Source: Robbsia andropogonis | Lineage (GTDB): Bacteria > Pseudomonadota > Gammaproteobacteria > Burkholderiales > Burkholderiaceae | Reading direction: 5' to 3' | Assembly (NCBI RefSeq): GCF_000970345.1 | Contig: NZ_LAQU01000020.1 | Span: 33,936 to 97,935 of the forward strand | DNA length: 64,000 nt | Part shown: positions 47,745-56,754 of the stretch, one piece after another | Layout of the letters: each line of letters starts with the position of its first letter | How positions within the stretch are numbered: position 1 is the first letter of the stretch | Notes under the pieces: generated by a model | Told to the model about the DNA's origin: nothing | The model's database searches: none | Seen by the model: only the letters and a program-made list of their open reading frames with translations | Program-made: the position numbers and the translations under genes

Positions 47745-48551
47745 TTACCACGCGGTGATGACGGAGCCCTTGAACGTGGTTGTCACGAATTGTTTCACTC
47801 CCGGCGACCGGTAAGCCTTTACCAACTTCGCGACCCACGGCTTATCCTTGTCCTGCGCGCGCACGACCAGCACGTTCGCATACGGGCCGGTTGGCGGGTC
47901 CAGCTCGATCGCATCCCTTGCCGGCGACAAGCCTGCTTCCAGCGCGAAGTTTGTGTTGATCGCGGCAATATCCACGTCATCCAGCGAATGCGGGATCTGC
48001 GCGGCGTCCAATTCAACGAATTTCAGCTTTTTCGGATTCTCGGCCACATCGATCGATGTCGCGGACAGGCCCGCCCCCGCACGCAGCTTGATCAGTCCCG
48101 CCTTTTGCAGCAGCAGGTAGGCCCGACCACCGTTGGTCGGATCATTCGGCAAGGCGACGCGCGCGCCCGACTTCAACTCGGAGAGCGATTTGATCTTGCG
48201 CGAATAAATGCCCATCGGAAAATTAATCGTCTGCGCCACGCTGACCAGCTTGTAACCGCGGTCGCGTACTTGCGCGTCCAGGTACGGCTGGTGCTGATAG
48301 CTGTTTGCATCGATATCACCGGCCGCCAGCGCCGCGTTCGGCTGTACGTAATCGCTGAATTCGATGATCTTCAGATTCAAGCCTTCATGGGCGGCTACTT
48401 TCTTGACCTGCTCCATGATCTGCGCGTGTGGTCCCGCCGTGACACCAATTTTAATGGTCTCATCAGCTGCCATGGCGTGCAGTGCGGCGGTGGACAATGC
48501 CATCGCTGAAACAGTGGTCGCGATCAACTTGCAGAGAGAACGGCGTTGCAT
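47745..48551 (-). CDS. metQ: MetQ-type methionine-binding protein
   Basis: The 268-residue NlpA/MetQ family protein (IKIGVTAGPHAQIMEQVKKV, DYVQPNAALAAGDIDANSYQ, PMGIYSRKIKSL, ALPNDPTNGGRAL-like segment) binds D/L-methionine for MetNI. The signal peptide ends ALHAMAAD and has no lipobox Cys, whereas most MetQ proteins are lipoproteins. It should be a soluble periplasmic protein. Third gene of metN-metI-metQ. Confidence 0.92.
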   Translation of the reverse strand: MQRRSLCKLIATTVSAMALSTAALHAMAADETIKIGVTAGPHAQIMEQVKKVAAHEGLNLKIIEFSDYVQPNAALAAGDIDANSYQHQPYLDAQVRDRGYKLVSVAQTINFPMGIYSRKIKSLSELKSGARVALPNDPTNGGRAYLLLQKAGLIKLRAGAGLSATSIDVAENPKKLKFVELDAAQIPHSLDDVDIAAINTNFALEAGLSPARDAIELDPPTGPYANVLVVRAQDKDKPWVAKLVKAYRSPGVKQFVTTTFKGSVITAW

Positions 48552-48579
48552 GGGCGGTTTGCCTCGTATGGGTAATGGA

Positions 48580-49233
48580 TTACTTATGGCTCAAGCGGCG
48601 CACCAGCCAGTCACCGGCGGACTGCACCAGTTGCACGAAGACGATCAGAATCAGCACCACCGCCACCATCACGTCCGGCTGGAAGCGTTGATAGCCATAG
48701 CGGATACCCAGGTCACCGAGCCCTCCCCCCCCAATCGCGCCGGCCATCGCGGAATAGCCCACCAGGCTGACGAAGGTGATCGTCAGACCCGCGATCACGC
48801 CAGGCCAGGCCTCAGGTAACAGCACCTTTGTCACGATCTGCCAGTTGGATGCCCCCATCGACTGTGCCGCCTCGATCAGGCCCCGGTCGACTTCACGCAA
48901 TGCCGTCTCCACCAGACGCGCGACAAAAGGCGCCGCCGCGATCGTCAACGGCACGATGGCCGCCGCGGTCCCGATCGATGTCCCGACGATCAGGCGCGTG
49001 AACGGGATCACCGCCACCAGCAGGATGATGAATGGCGTACTGCGAACGGCATTGACGATGACACCGAGCACGCCATTGACAGCGGCATTCGACAACACAC
49101 CCTGGCGGTCGGTCAGATACAGCACAATGCCGATGGGCACGCCCACCGCGGCACCGATCACGCCGGAAATACCGACCATGAACAACGTTTCCCAGAACGA
49201 CGAGAGGAACAGGTCATACATTTGGCTAAGCAT
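48580..49233 (-). CDS. metI: Methionine ABC transporter permease
   Basis: The 217-residue permease has five or so membrane helices and the EAA loop ([20 protein letters not shown]). [19 protein letters not shown] at the start and the [20 protein letters not shown] segment are typical of MetI. Its start overlaps the metN end by 8 bases. Confidence 0.95.
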   Translation of the reverse strand: MLSQMYDLFLSSFWETLFMVGISGVIGAAVGVPIGIVLYLTDRQGVLSNAAVNGVLGVIVNAVRSTPFIILLVAVIPFTRLIVGTSIGTAAAIVPLTIAAAPFVARLVETALREVDRGLIEAAQSMGASNWQIVTKVLLPEAWPGVIAGLTITFVSLVGYSAMAGAIGGGGLGDLGIRYGYQRFQPDVMVAVVLILIVFVQLVQSAGDWLVRRLSHK

Positions 49234-50257
49234 GCGACAACTCCTCGACGATCACGCCGCGTGTCCGCAGCGACGCCATCGCTTCGGCCACGGTTCCCGG
49301 TGCACCGCTGGCCAGCACCGCCAGCGAACCGAATGCCTGGCCCTGGATCTCGGCGACCTGACCGTGCAGGATCGTGATATCGATCGCGAAGCGACGAATG
49401 GTTTCCGAAATCACAGGCTCACCCACGCCGTCGCCGGAAAAAGCCAGGCGGAACAGGTGATCGCGACCCGCCACCAGTTTTTCGCCGATACGTGCCTTCA
49501 GTCCCGGCGGCAGTTCTTGCGCAATCACGTCTCCGATCATCGCGCGTGTGACTTCGTGGTGCGGCTGCAGGAACACGTCGATGACCCGGCCGCTCTCCAC
49601 GACGCGGCCCGCGTCGAGTACGGCGACGCGGTCGCAGATATGCCGGATCACTTCCATCTGGTGCGTGATCAGGACAATGGTCAGTCCCAGTTCCTTGTTG
49701 ATCTTGCGCAGCAGGTCGAGAATCGAGCGCGTCGTCTCGGGATCGAGCGCAGACGTCGCCTCATCACAAAGCAGCACCTTCGGTTGACTCGCCAACGCGC
49801 GCGCAATGCCCACGCGCTGCTTCTGACCACCACTGATCCGTGAGGGATAGCGGTCGCGATGACCGTTCAGCCCGACCAGTTCGAGCAACGGCGTGACCGT
49901 CTTTTCGATTTGCGCTTTCGAGATGCCGGCCAATTCCAGCGGCAGTGCCACATTCCCGTAGACGGTTCGCGAGGACAGCAGGTTGAAATGCTGGAAGATC
50001 ATGCCGATGTCGCGACGCGCGGCACGTAACGCATCCGGCGACAACGCAGTCAAGTCACGCCCGGCAACGACGACCCGTCCTTCGGTGGGCCGTGTCAGCA
50101 GGTTCATCGTCCGCACCAACGTGCTCTTGCCGGCACCGCTGCGGCCGATGATGCCGAACACTTCGCCGGCTGCAATCTTCAGGTTGATGGCGCGCAACGC
50201 CTCCACCGGGCCTTTTGAGCCGGGAAAGCGTTGCGTCAAGTCCGATATGTCGATCAT
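49226..50257 (-). CDS. metN: Methionine ABC transporter ATP-binding protein
   Basis: From [20 protein letters not shown] at 50257 the 343-residue ATPase has Walker [13 protein letters not shown], signature [15 protein letters not shown], Walker [14 protein letters not shown], and a C-terminal NIL domain (from about 265) that binds methionine and inhibits transport when the cell is replete. The 280 bases upstream show no gene; I saw no SAM riboswitch there. Confidence 0.95.
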   Translation of the reverse strand: MIDISDLTQRFPGSKGPVEALRAINLKIAAGEVFGIIGRSGAGKSTLVRTMNLLTRPTEGRVVVAGRDLTALSPDALRAARRDIGMIFQHFNLLSSRTVYGNVALPLELAGISKAQIEKTVTPLLELVGLNGHRDRYPSRISGGQKQRVGIARALASQPKVLLCDEATSALDPETTRSILDLLRKINKELGLTIVLITHQMEVIRHICDRVAVLDAGRVVESGRVIDVFLQPHHEVTRAMIGDVIAQELPPGLKARIGEKLVAGRDHLFRLAFSGDGVGEPVISETIRRFAIDITILHGQVAEIQGQAFGSLAVLASGAPGTVAEAMASLRTRGVIVEELSHA

Positions 50258-50540
50258 GAAACGGTCTGTTGGCGACACCGGCAAGGCTTCACGCACCGCG
50301 TGCCACCCGGCGTGGCACCGGAGCGTATTGGTGCATGGGGTTGGTGTCATGCAGGATTGGCACAGGCGGCGGCAGGGACCGACGAAGTCCATGCCAGCCT
50401 GTAAAAGACCCGCATTCTACCTTGCGCAAACCTGACCGATCAGAAACGTTCGCCATCAGCATATAAGCAAAAACTATGAACCGAGACAATTTGACGCTGC
50501 AATCCGGACCTTATCGGCGGGCCATACCCCGGGAACCCGT

Positions 50541-51545
50541 CTATAGATTGGCCATTGCCCTGAGATGAGCGACCACGCTACGCCCCAACGCCGAAAAAGC
50601 ATAGCCACCCTCGAGCACGCTCACGATGCGGCCGGCAGCATATTGCATGGCGATGTCGCGGACTTTTTCGGTCACCCAGGCGTAGTCGGCCTCCACCAGC
50701 GCCAGCCCGCCCATCTCATCCTCCCGATGGGCATCGAAACCGGCGGAGACAAACACCATTTCCGGTGCAAAAGCCTGCAGTCTGGGCAGCCAGTGCGTCT
50801 GCACGGCGTCACGGAACGCCGCCCCATCGGCGCCGGCGGACAACGGCGCGTTGACGATGTTCGAGGCCGGTCCGGGCACGCCGCAGTGAGGATAGAAAGG
50901 ATGCCGGAAGGTACTGCACATCAACACGCGGTCGTCGCCGGCAAAGATCGACTCGGTGCCGTTGCCGTGGTGCACATCGAAATCGATGATGGCGACCCGT
51001 TGCAAACCTCGTTCCGCCAATGCGTGGAGTACGGCAACGGCCACGTTATTGATCAGACAAAACCCCATCGCCTGATTGCGGGTGGCGTGGTGTCCTGGTG
51101 GGCGGACGCTGCAAAAGGCGTTGTCGAACCGGCCATCGAGGACCGCATCGGTCGCGGCCACCGCCGCGCCCGCCGCCCGAAGCGCGGCCTGCCAGGAACC
51201 CGGACTGACGACGGTATCGCCATCCAGGTAGGCGAACGTCCCATCCATGGCGGACCGAGGTGACGTTTTCCGTGCGCCGTCCCCTGCTGCCGCCGATGAT
51301 GGCCCCTGCGGCGTGGCCGACAGCGATGCCACGCACGCGGCAATCCGATCGAGATAGTCGGCGTCGTGGGCGCGCAGCAAGCTGGCGCGATCCGCAAGCG
51401 GTGCGCTTTGCGGCAGCCACCACGCGTCGAGCCGTGCCGCGATGACCTGGTCATCGATTGCATGCAGCCGTTCCGGACATTCGGGGTGTCCGGCATCCGT
51501 CTGGTGCCGGAGGCAGTCGGGATGCGAAAAGAAAGCGCTGGGCAT
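50541..51545 (-). CDS. Histone deacetylase family hydrolase
   Basis: From MPSAFFSHPDCLRHQTDAGH at 51545 the 334-residue zinc hydrolase has RPPGHHATRNQAMGFCLINN, IIDFDVHHGNGTESIF, FVSAGFDAHREDEMGGL and LEGGYAFSALGRSV, covering the catalytic His pair and zinc Asp/His/Asp ligands. Bacterial members deacetylate acetyl-lysine or polyamines. The substrate here is unknown. It is divergent from mltB. A segment SSAAAGDGARKTSPRSAM (residue ~90) is an extra loop. Confidence 0.9.
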   Translation of the reverse strand: MPSAFFSHPDCLRHQTDAGHPECPERLHAIDDQVIAARLDAWWLPQSAPLADRASLLRAHDADYLDRIAACVASLSATPQGPSSAAAGDGARKTSPRSAMDGTFAYLDGDTVVSPGSWQAALRAAGAAVAATDAVLDGRFDNAFCSVRPPGHHATRNQAMGFCLINNVAVAVLHALAERGLQRVAIIDFDVHHGNGTESIFAGDDRVLMCSTFRHPFYPHCGVPGPASNIVNAPLSAGADGAAFRDAVQTHWLPRLQAFAPEMVFVSAGFDAHREDEMGGLALVEADYAWVTEKVRDIAMQYAAGRIVSVLEGGYAFSALGRSVVAHLRAMANL

Positions 51546-51630
51546 TGCGGTCTCCAGGGGGCGCGGCCGGTCCATGGCCGGGCACACTCGATGTCGTACG
51601 TTATACTCCCAAACAACACCGCAACGATAC

Positions 51631-52821
51631 ATGACCATGATCTTGACGTTTCACCGCGGGTTGAGGACCTTCGCGCGCACAACTGCGCCCTGTTCCTCTG
51701 GCCGATTTTCCTTGACCGCGATGCGCCTGATGCTGACATGCGGCGTAGCGGCGCTGAGCTTTGCCGGCGCAGCCGCGCATGCGCAAGGCGCACCGGAGGC
51801 CACACCGGCGAATGGCCAGATGTTCGAAGAGGAAATCGTCCCGCAACGGTTTGAAAACGACCCGCAAGTCAACGCGTTCATCGACGACCTGGTCGCCCGC
51901 TACGATTTCGATCCGGCTGTGTTGCACCAGATCTTCAACCAGGTCAGCTATTCCGCCAGCGCCGTCAAGCTCGTCACGCCCTCGCCAAACCCATCGGCGA
52001 AGAACTGGAGCGTCTACCAGCGCCGATTCATCGAACCGATTCGCATCAACGGCGGTGTGAAGTTCTGGCAGGCAAACCGCCAGTGGCTCGACAAAGCGAG
52101 TGCACAGTACGGTGTGCCACCGGAAGTAATCGTCGCGATCATCGGCGTGGAAACGCTGTATGGCAAATACATGGGCAACTTTCGCGTACTCGATGCGCTG
52201 ACGACCTTGGCATTCGACTATCCGAACACGCCGAATCGCAACGACCGGATGCAGATGTTCCGTAAGAATCTGGCGGACCTGCTGATCTGGACACGCGATC
52301 AAAATATCGATCCCGCGTCGGTCCAGGGATCGTACGCGGGCGCCATCGGTATTCCGCAATTCATGCCTTCCAGCATTTCGCAATATGCGGTGGACTTTGA
52401 CAACTCGAACTCGATCGATCTGCGCAGCAGCGCCGCGGACGCGATCGGCAGCGTTGCGAATTACCTGAAGCAAAATGGGTGGGAAAGTGGTCAGCCGGTC
52501 ATGTGGCGCATCGGCGCGGATGCAGGCAGTCAGGGCATCGCGCAAGCTGCTGCCGACGGGAAGCCGGAACCGCATTGGGCGCTGGGACAACTGACGAAAG
52601 CGGGCATGCTGCTCGATGAACCGGACGTTGACATCAACGCGATGCAAGGCACGCCGGTGACGGTCGTCGACCTTCCGACGCCAGGTCAGGCCACGCAATA
52701 CGCGCTGGGCCTGAACAACTTCTATGTCATCACACGCTACAACCGCAGTTTCTTCTACGCGACGTCGGTCTACCAATTGGCGCAAGCGATCAAGGCGAAG
52801 ATGCTGGCGAGCGGCGGTTGA
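51631..52821 (+). CDS. mltB: Lytic murein transglycosylase B
   Basis: The catalytic Glu lies in VIVAIIGVETLYGKYMGNFR and the fold continues with FAKNL-like RKNLADLLIWTRDQNID, SYAGAIGIPQFMPSSI and the end NFYVITRYNRSFFYA, all typical of MltB. It cleaves peptidoglycan glycan strands, forming 1,6-anhydro-muramic ends. The leader around MRLMLTCGVAALSFAGAAAH (from 51721) is a Sec signal without lipobox Cys, so this form is probably soluble. The ATG at 51631 gives a long n-region; 51721 is equally possible. Confidence 0.93.
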   Translation: MTMILTFHRGLRTFARTTAPCSSGRFSLTAMRLMLTCGVAALSFAGAAAHAQGAPEATPANGQMFEEEIVPQRFENDPQVNAFIDDLVARYDFDPAVLHQIFNQVSYSASAVKLVTPSPNPSAKNWSVYQRRFIEPIRINGGVKFWQANRQWLDKASAQYGVPPEVIVAIIGVETLYGKYMGNFRVLDALTTLAFDYPNTPNRNDRMQMFRKNLADLLIWTRDQNIDPASVQGSYAGAIGIPQFMPSSISQYAVDFDNSNSIDLRSSAADAIGSVANYLKQNGWESGQPVMWRIGADAGSQGIAQAAADGKPEPHWALGQLTKAGMLLDEPDVDINAMQGTPVTVVDLPTPGQATQYALGLNNFYVITRYNRSFFYATSVYQLAQAIKAKMLASGG

Positions 52822-52873
52822 TCCTTGTGCCATCGCGCCGCCCGCGTATTGGCGGCAAGCGGTGGCGCGTGGA

Positions 52874-53779
52874 TCAGGCAGGAAATACGCCGGTGGACAA
52901 GTAACGATCACCGCGGTCGCAGACGATGAACACGATGGTCGCATTGTCAAGCTCGCGCGCCAGCTTCAGCGCGATATGCGCGGTCCCGCCGCTCGAGATA
53001 CCCGCGAATATGCCCTCGACCGATGCCATCTTGCGCGTCATCGTCTCGGCCTCCACCTGCGATACCGACTCAACCCGATCGACCCGCGCGCGGTCGAAAA
53101 TCGTCGGCATATACGCTTCGGGCCATTTCCGGATGCCCGGAATACGCGATCCTTCCGCCGGCTGCGCGCCAACAATCTGGATACCATCGTTCTTTTCCTT
53201 CAAGAATCGTGATGTCCCCATGATGGTGCCGGTGGTACCCATCGACGACACGAAATGGGTGATGCGCCCTTCGGTGTCGCGCCAGATCTCGGGACCCGTG
53301 CCCTCGTAATGGGCGACCGGATTATCCGGATTACCGAATTGGTCCAGGATCACGCCCTTCCCTTCGCGCTGCATCTTCTCCGCTAGATCACGAGCGTATT
53401 CCATGCCCCCGCTGACAGGCGTCAACTGGATCTCCGCACCATACGCGGCCATGCTCTGGCGCCGTTCGATCGAAAGATCTTCCGGCATGATCAGGATCAT
53501 CTTGTAGCCACGCAATGCCGCGGCCATCGCCAACGCGATACCGGTGTTGCCACTCGTCGCTTCGATCAACGTGTCGCCCGGCTTGATGGTGCCGCGCGCC
53601 TCCGCCTTCTTGATCATCGACAATGCCGGTCGGTCCTTCACCGATCCCGCCGGATTATTGCCTTCCAGCTTTGCCAACACGACATTGCCGCGCGCGCGTA
53701 TCTCGTCGTCGACCAGCCGCACCAATTGCACCAGCGGCGTATTGCCGATCGTATCTTCAATCGTTTTGTAGGCCATCAT
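52874..53779 (-). CDS. cysM: Cysteine synthase B
   Basis: The 301-residue PLP enzyme has IGNTPLVQL, the PLP Lys in NPAGSVKDRPALSMI, the cofactor loop EATSGNTGIALAM and the glycine loop in GTTGTIMGTSRFLKEK. GIQIVGAQPAEGSRIPGIR supports the CysM branch, which can use thiosulfate as well as sulfide. I start at the ATG at 53779. Convergent with mltB, only ~50 bases apart. Confidence 0.94.
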   Translation of the reverse strand: MMAYKTIEDTIGNTPLVQLVRLVDDEIRARGNVVLAKLEGNNPAGSVKDRPALSMIKKAEARGTIKPGDTLIEATSGNTGIALAMAAALRGYKMILIMPEDLSIERRQSMAAYGAEIQLTPVSGGMEYARDLAEKMQREGKGVILDQFGNPDNPVAHYEGTGPEIWRDTEGRITHFVSSMGTTGTIMGTSRFLKEKNDGIQIVGAQPAEGSRIPGIRKWPEAYMPTIFDRARVDRVESVSQVEAETMTRKMASVEGIFAGISSGGTAHIALKLARELDNATIVFIVCDRGDRYLSTGVFPA

Positions 53780-53857
53780 CACGCTCAAATTAGTCCTTGC
53801 CACCGTGCGACGATTGTAGCCGATTGAGTCTCGGTCGACCGGCGGCGCGACGCGCCC

Positions 53858-53901
53858 ATAAAAAAAGCGCGATCGGTTGGCTAGACCAATCACGCTTTTT
53901 T
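53858..53901. terminator. Bidirectional intrinsic terminator between cysM and comEA
   Basis: AAAAAAGCG at 53861-53869 and CGCTTTTTT at 53893-53901 frame an imperfect stem (GATCGGTTGG with CCAATC) and loop CTAGA. A-run and T-run on both sides allow use in either direction; on the minus strand it ends the comEA transcript before cysM. Confidence 0.75.
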
Positions 53902-53990
53902 CCTATTCCTGACAGGCAATCCCCTGCCAGGAATAGGGAGATAGGGTGCTAAGACCCAAGTGGCGTCAACACGCCACCTGATTGTTTAGC
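53858..53990 (-). ncRNA. Candidate small RNA or structured 3' UTR after comEA
   Basis: On the minus strand three hairpins follow each other after the comEA stop. First comes GTGGCGT (53977-53971)/ACGCCAC (53966-53960) with a 4-base loop. Second is a 15-bp stem with one mismatch, CCTATTCCTGGCAGG (53937-53923) with CCTGTCAGGAATAGG (53916-53902). Third is GCGTGATTGG/CCAACCGATCGCGC (about 53894-53862) between an A-run and a T-run. The last is an intrinsic terminator. Such a compact chain is more than a simple terminator needs and would suit an Hfq-binding sRNA cut from the comEA mRNA or made from its own promoter. Confidence 0.4.
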
Positions 53991-54001
53991 CGTTCGGGAT
54001 A

Positions 54002-54256
54002 TCAATCGAATGTCGCGCCGGACTCCGCAATGCGGTTGACCATCTTATCGCCGATTCCACGTACACGCGTCATATCCTGGGCGTCGGCGAAGCGTTGCTT
54101 CTCCCGCTCTGAAATGATGGCCTGCGCCAATTTCGGGCCAATGCCGGTAACGTGCTTGGCAATATCCTCCGGACTGGCCGTATTCATATTCACGGCCCAG
54201 GCCATGGACGCGGTGGATGCAAACACTACGGCGGCGGCCAGCAGTTTTTTCAACAT
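54002..54256 (-). CDS. comEA: ComEA-like helix-hairpin-helix DNA-binding protein
   Basis: The 84-residue protein has a signal peptide (MLKKLLAAAVVFASTASMAW, cleaved near AWA) and one ComEA-type HhH pair (NMNTASPEDIAKHVTGIGPK, RVRGIGDKMVNRI). Periplasmic ComEA binds incoming DNA during natural transformation. AGGA precedes the ATG. It is transcribed toward the hairpin cluster and cysM. Confidence 0.88.
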   Translation of the reverse strand: MLKKLLAAAVVFASTASMAWAVNMNTASPEDIAKHVTGIGPKLAQAIISEREKQRFADAQDMTRVRGIGDKMVNRIAESGATFD

Positions 54257-54623
54257 GGACTTTTCCTCGTGTAAAGAACGCAGATTTCAGCGCTGGATTA
54301 GCGATTAGTCTGCATTTCTAACTTTACAGAGCGTGGAGTGAGGCCTAAAGCTAACTAAAAAGCATAGGAATTGATAACACATGCATCGCAAAAAAGCATC
54401 GTCACCGCATGATGATCATGCGACAAGGAACCGTCGAAGAAACGCTGAAGGACCGCGCGTCTTTGGGGCTGCGCCGCGAAGGCGATACGCGAGGGGGGAG
54501 AATGAAGACATGTGTGACAATGCACACTAGACGATGTGCTGCTGAAAAAAGGCAGCGCATGGCATAACCGCGAGCATCGCGCGCGGGAGAAGCGCGCTTG
54601 TGCTGACAAGACAACGAAGTGCC
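54257..54623. other. Intergenic region between hldD and comEA
   Basis: No gene is supported in these 367 bases. They hold the comEA promoter region and the 3' end of the hldD transcript. An AT-rich part lies at 54300-54410 with a run of ATG/CAT triplets (CGCATGATGATCATGCG at about 54407-54423 is a 17-base palindrome). No T-tailed terminator was found for hldD. Confidence 0.4.
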
Positions 54624-55619
54624 TTACTTGACCGTGGCCGACAACCATTCTACATACCGGGAGACACCCTGCTCCACGGTCAGGAATGGCTGATCGTACC
54701 CCGAACCCCGCAATGCACCGATGTCAGCCTGCGTGAAGCATTGATATTTACCACGCAATGCGTCCGGGAAGGCGACATACTCAAGCAAGCCAGCGCTGAC
54801 CAGCTCTTCGAGGCTCATCGGAGCATGGCCGTCCTTGGCGCGAAGCGTATTCACGACCGTTCGCGCGATATCGTTGAACGGCTGAGCCGCGCCGGTGCCA
54901 AGGTTGAAAATCCCCGACTTCGACGGATTATCGAAGAAGAACAGATTGACCTTGGCCACATCTTCCACCGACACGAAGTCGCGTGTCTGTTCGCCGGCTG
55001 CATAGCCGTTGTACTCACCGAACAGGCGAACCGAGCCATTTGCACGGAACTCGTTGTAATTGTGGAAGGCCACCGACGCCATGCGCCCCTTGTGCGACTC
55101 ACGCGGCCCGTAGACATTGAAATAGCGGAAACCGGCAATCTGGCTTTGTGCCTGCGGCAGTTTCTGGCGCACGATCTGGTCGAACAGGAATTTCGAATAG
55201 CCATACACATTCAGCGGCTTCTCAAACTCGCGCGATTCGACGAAAGTCGTCGAGGCGCCATAGGTCGCGGCCGACGATGCATACAGAAAGGACACGCGCT
55301 GCGTCAGGCATGCGTCGAGCAGTGCACGCGAATAACGGAAATTGTTTTCCATCATGTAGCGACCGTCGGTTTCCATCGTATCCGAACAGGCACCTTCGTG
55401 GAAAATCGCGCGAACCTTGCCGAACTCGCCTTTCGCGAAGCGCGCCACGAAATCCTGCTTGTCAAGATAGTCGCTTATTTCGCAATCGACGAGATTATGA
55501 AATTTATCGGCACGGGTCAGGTTGTCCACCGCGATGATGTCGCGTTCACCGCGCGCATTCAGCGCCTTGACGATATTGGCGCCAACAAAACCGGCCGCAC
55601 CGGTGACGATCAAAGTCAT
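54624..55619 (-). CDS. hldD: ADP-L-glycero-D-manno-heptose 6-epimerase
   Basis: [20 protein letters not shown] is the NADP-binding Rossmann motif. [10 protein letters not shown] and [13 protein letters not shown] supply the Ser and the YxxxK catalytic pair of extended short-chain dehydrogenases. HEGACSDT and YFNVYGPRE are HldD hallmarks. The 331-residue enzyme completes ADP-heptose synthesis for LPS inner core. Downstream of hldE. Confidence 0.96.
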   Translation of the reverse strand: MTLIVTGAAGFVGANIVKALNARGERDIIAVDNLTRADKFHNLVDCEISDYLDKQDFVARFAKGEFGKVRAIFHEGACSDTMETDGRYMMENNFRYSRALLDACLTQRVSFLYASSAATYGASTTFVESREFEKPLNVYGYSKFLFDQIVRQKLPQAQSQIAGFRYFNVYGPRESHKGRMASVAFHNYNEFRANGSVRLFGEYNGYAAGEQTRDFVSVEDVAKVNLFFFDNPSKSGIFNLGTGAAQPFNDIARTVVNTLRAKDGHAPMSLEELVSAGLLEYVAFPDALRGKYQCFTQADIGALRGSGYDQPFLTVEQGVSRYVEWLSATVK

Positions 55620-55649
55620 GGGAATTCGCGCTCAGAAAAGACAAAAATA

Positions 55650-56720
55650 TCAGACTGGAAACAATTCGTCGTACTCGACGGTCGCCGTACCCAGCTTGCC
55701 GACGACGATGCCGCCCGCACGGTTCGCCATCCGTACCGCCTCGACCAATGGCAAGCCGGCACCCAGCATCACCGCGAGCGTGGCGATCACCGTGTCGCCG
55801 GCACCGGAAACATCATACACTTCGCGCGCTTGCGCCGGCACGGAGACCGGCGGCTGCGCGGTGAACAGCGTCATGCCATCTTCCGAGCGGGTGAGCAACA
55901 ACGCGTCCAGCGCGAGGTCGGCACGCAACGCGTCGACCTTTGCGAGCAATTCCGCTTCGGACGACCAACCGCCCACCACCTGTTGCAGCTCGGCGCGATT
56001 TGGCGTCAGCAGCGTGGCACCGCGATAGCGCGCCCAGTCGCTTCCCTTCGGGTCGACCAGCACGGCCTTCCCCGCCGCGCGCGCGCGGCGGATCATTTCG
56101 CCGACGTGCGTGAGACCGCCCTTCGCATAATCGGACAGCACTACGACACCGGTATTCCCCAGCAATGCGTCGAAACGATCAAGGCACGCCAGCAGCACCT
56201 CATGCCCCGGACTGCTCTCGAAATCGACACGCAGCAACTGCTGCTGCCGGGCGAGAACACGCAGCTTAATGGTCGTCGGCAAGGCGGCATCACGTTCGAT
56301 ATGCGCGGTGACCTTGCTCTCGGCCAGTAATTCGATGATGCGCTGACCGGGCTCGTCATTGCCGATCACGCATAGCAGCCCGCCTTGGGCGCCGAGGGCC
56401 GCAACATTGCGCGCCACGTTTGCCGCGCCGCCGAGCCGTTCCTCGATGCGCTGCGCCAACACCACCGGAACCGGGGCTTCCGGGGAAATACGGTTGACGT
56501 CGCCAAACCAATAACGATCCAGCATGACATCGCCAACCACCAATACCGACGCGCGCGCCAGGGTCTCGCGGGTTGCCGAGACCGTGTCCGATGGCGCGGG
56601 CGCGTCGGACGACGTGACGGCGCTTTCGGTCAGGACCGCCGCCGCATTGGGCGAATCAAGGCGCACCGGGCGGTCGCCAGGCACGGACAACGAAGAAGAC
56701 GTAGTAGAGGACATCGACAA
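55650..56720 (-). CDS. rfaE1: Heptose 7-phosphate kinase, RfaE domain I only
   Basis: A PfkB-type kinase: VLVVGDVMLDRYWFGDVNRI, RLGGAANVARNVAALGAQ, DYAKGGLTHV, DPKGSDWARYRGATLLTPN and the signature DVSGAGDTVIATLA. It phosphorylates D-glycero-D-manno-heptose 7-phosphate at C1. There is no adenylyltransferase domain, so the second HldE activity must be a separate gene (rfaE2/hldC), the usual state in this family. A ~45-residue Ser/Thr/Ala-rich N-terminal tail precedes the domain. Confidence 0.94.
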   Translation of the reverse strand: MSMSSTTSSSLSVPGDRPVRLDSPNAAAVLTESAVTSSDAPAPSDTVSATRETLARASVLVVGDVMLDRYWFGDVNRISPEAPVPVVLAQRIEERLGGAANVARNVAALGAQGGLLCVIGNDEPGQRIIELLAESKVTAHIERDAALPTTIKLRVLARQQQLLRVDFESSPGHEVLLACLDRFDALLGNTGVVVLSDYAKGGLTHVGEMIRRARAAGKAVLVDPKGSDWARYRGATLLTPNRAELQQVVGGWSSEAELLAKVDALRADLALDALLLTRSEDGMTLFTAQPPVSVPAQAREVYDVSGAGDTVIATLAVMLGAGLPLVEAVRMANRAGGIVVGKLGTATVEYDELFPV

Positions 56721-56754
56721 ACAATCCGATCAGGGATGGTCAGCGGCCAGCGCT

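Noticed and set aside
50258..50540. SAM-sensing riboswitch upstream of metN
   Set aside because: No conserved SAM-I, SAM-II or SAH core pattern could be recognised in the 283 bases.
51601..52950. 449-codon frame antisense to mltB and the 3' end of cysM
   Set aside because: Shadow of mltB; Arg/Asp/Val-rich translation without domain pattern.
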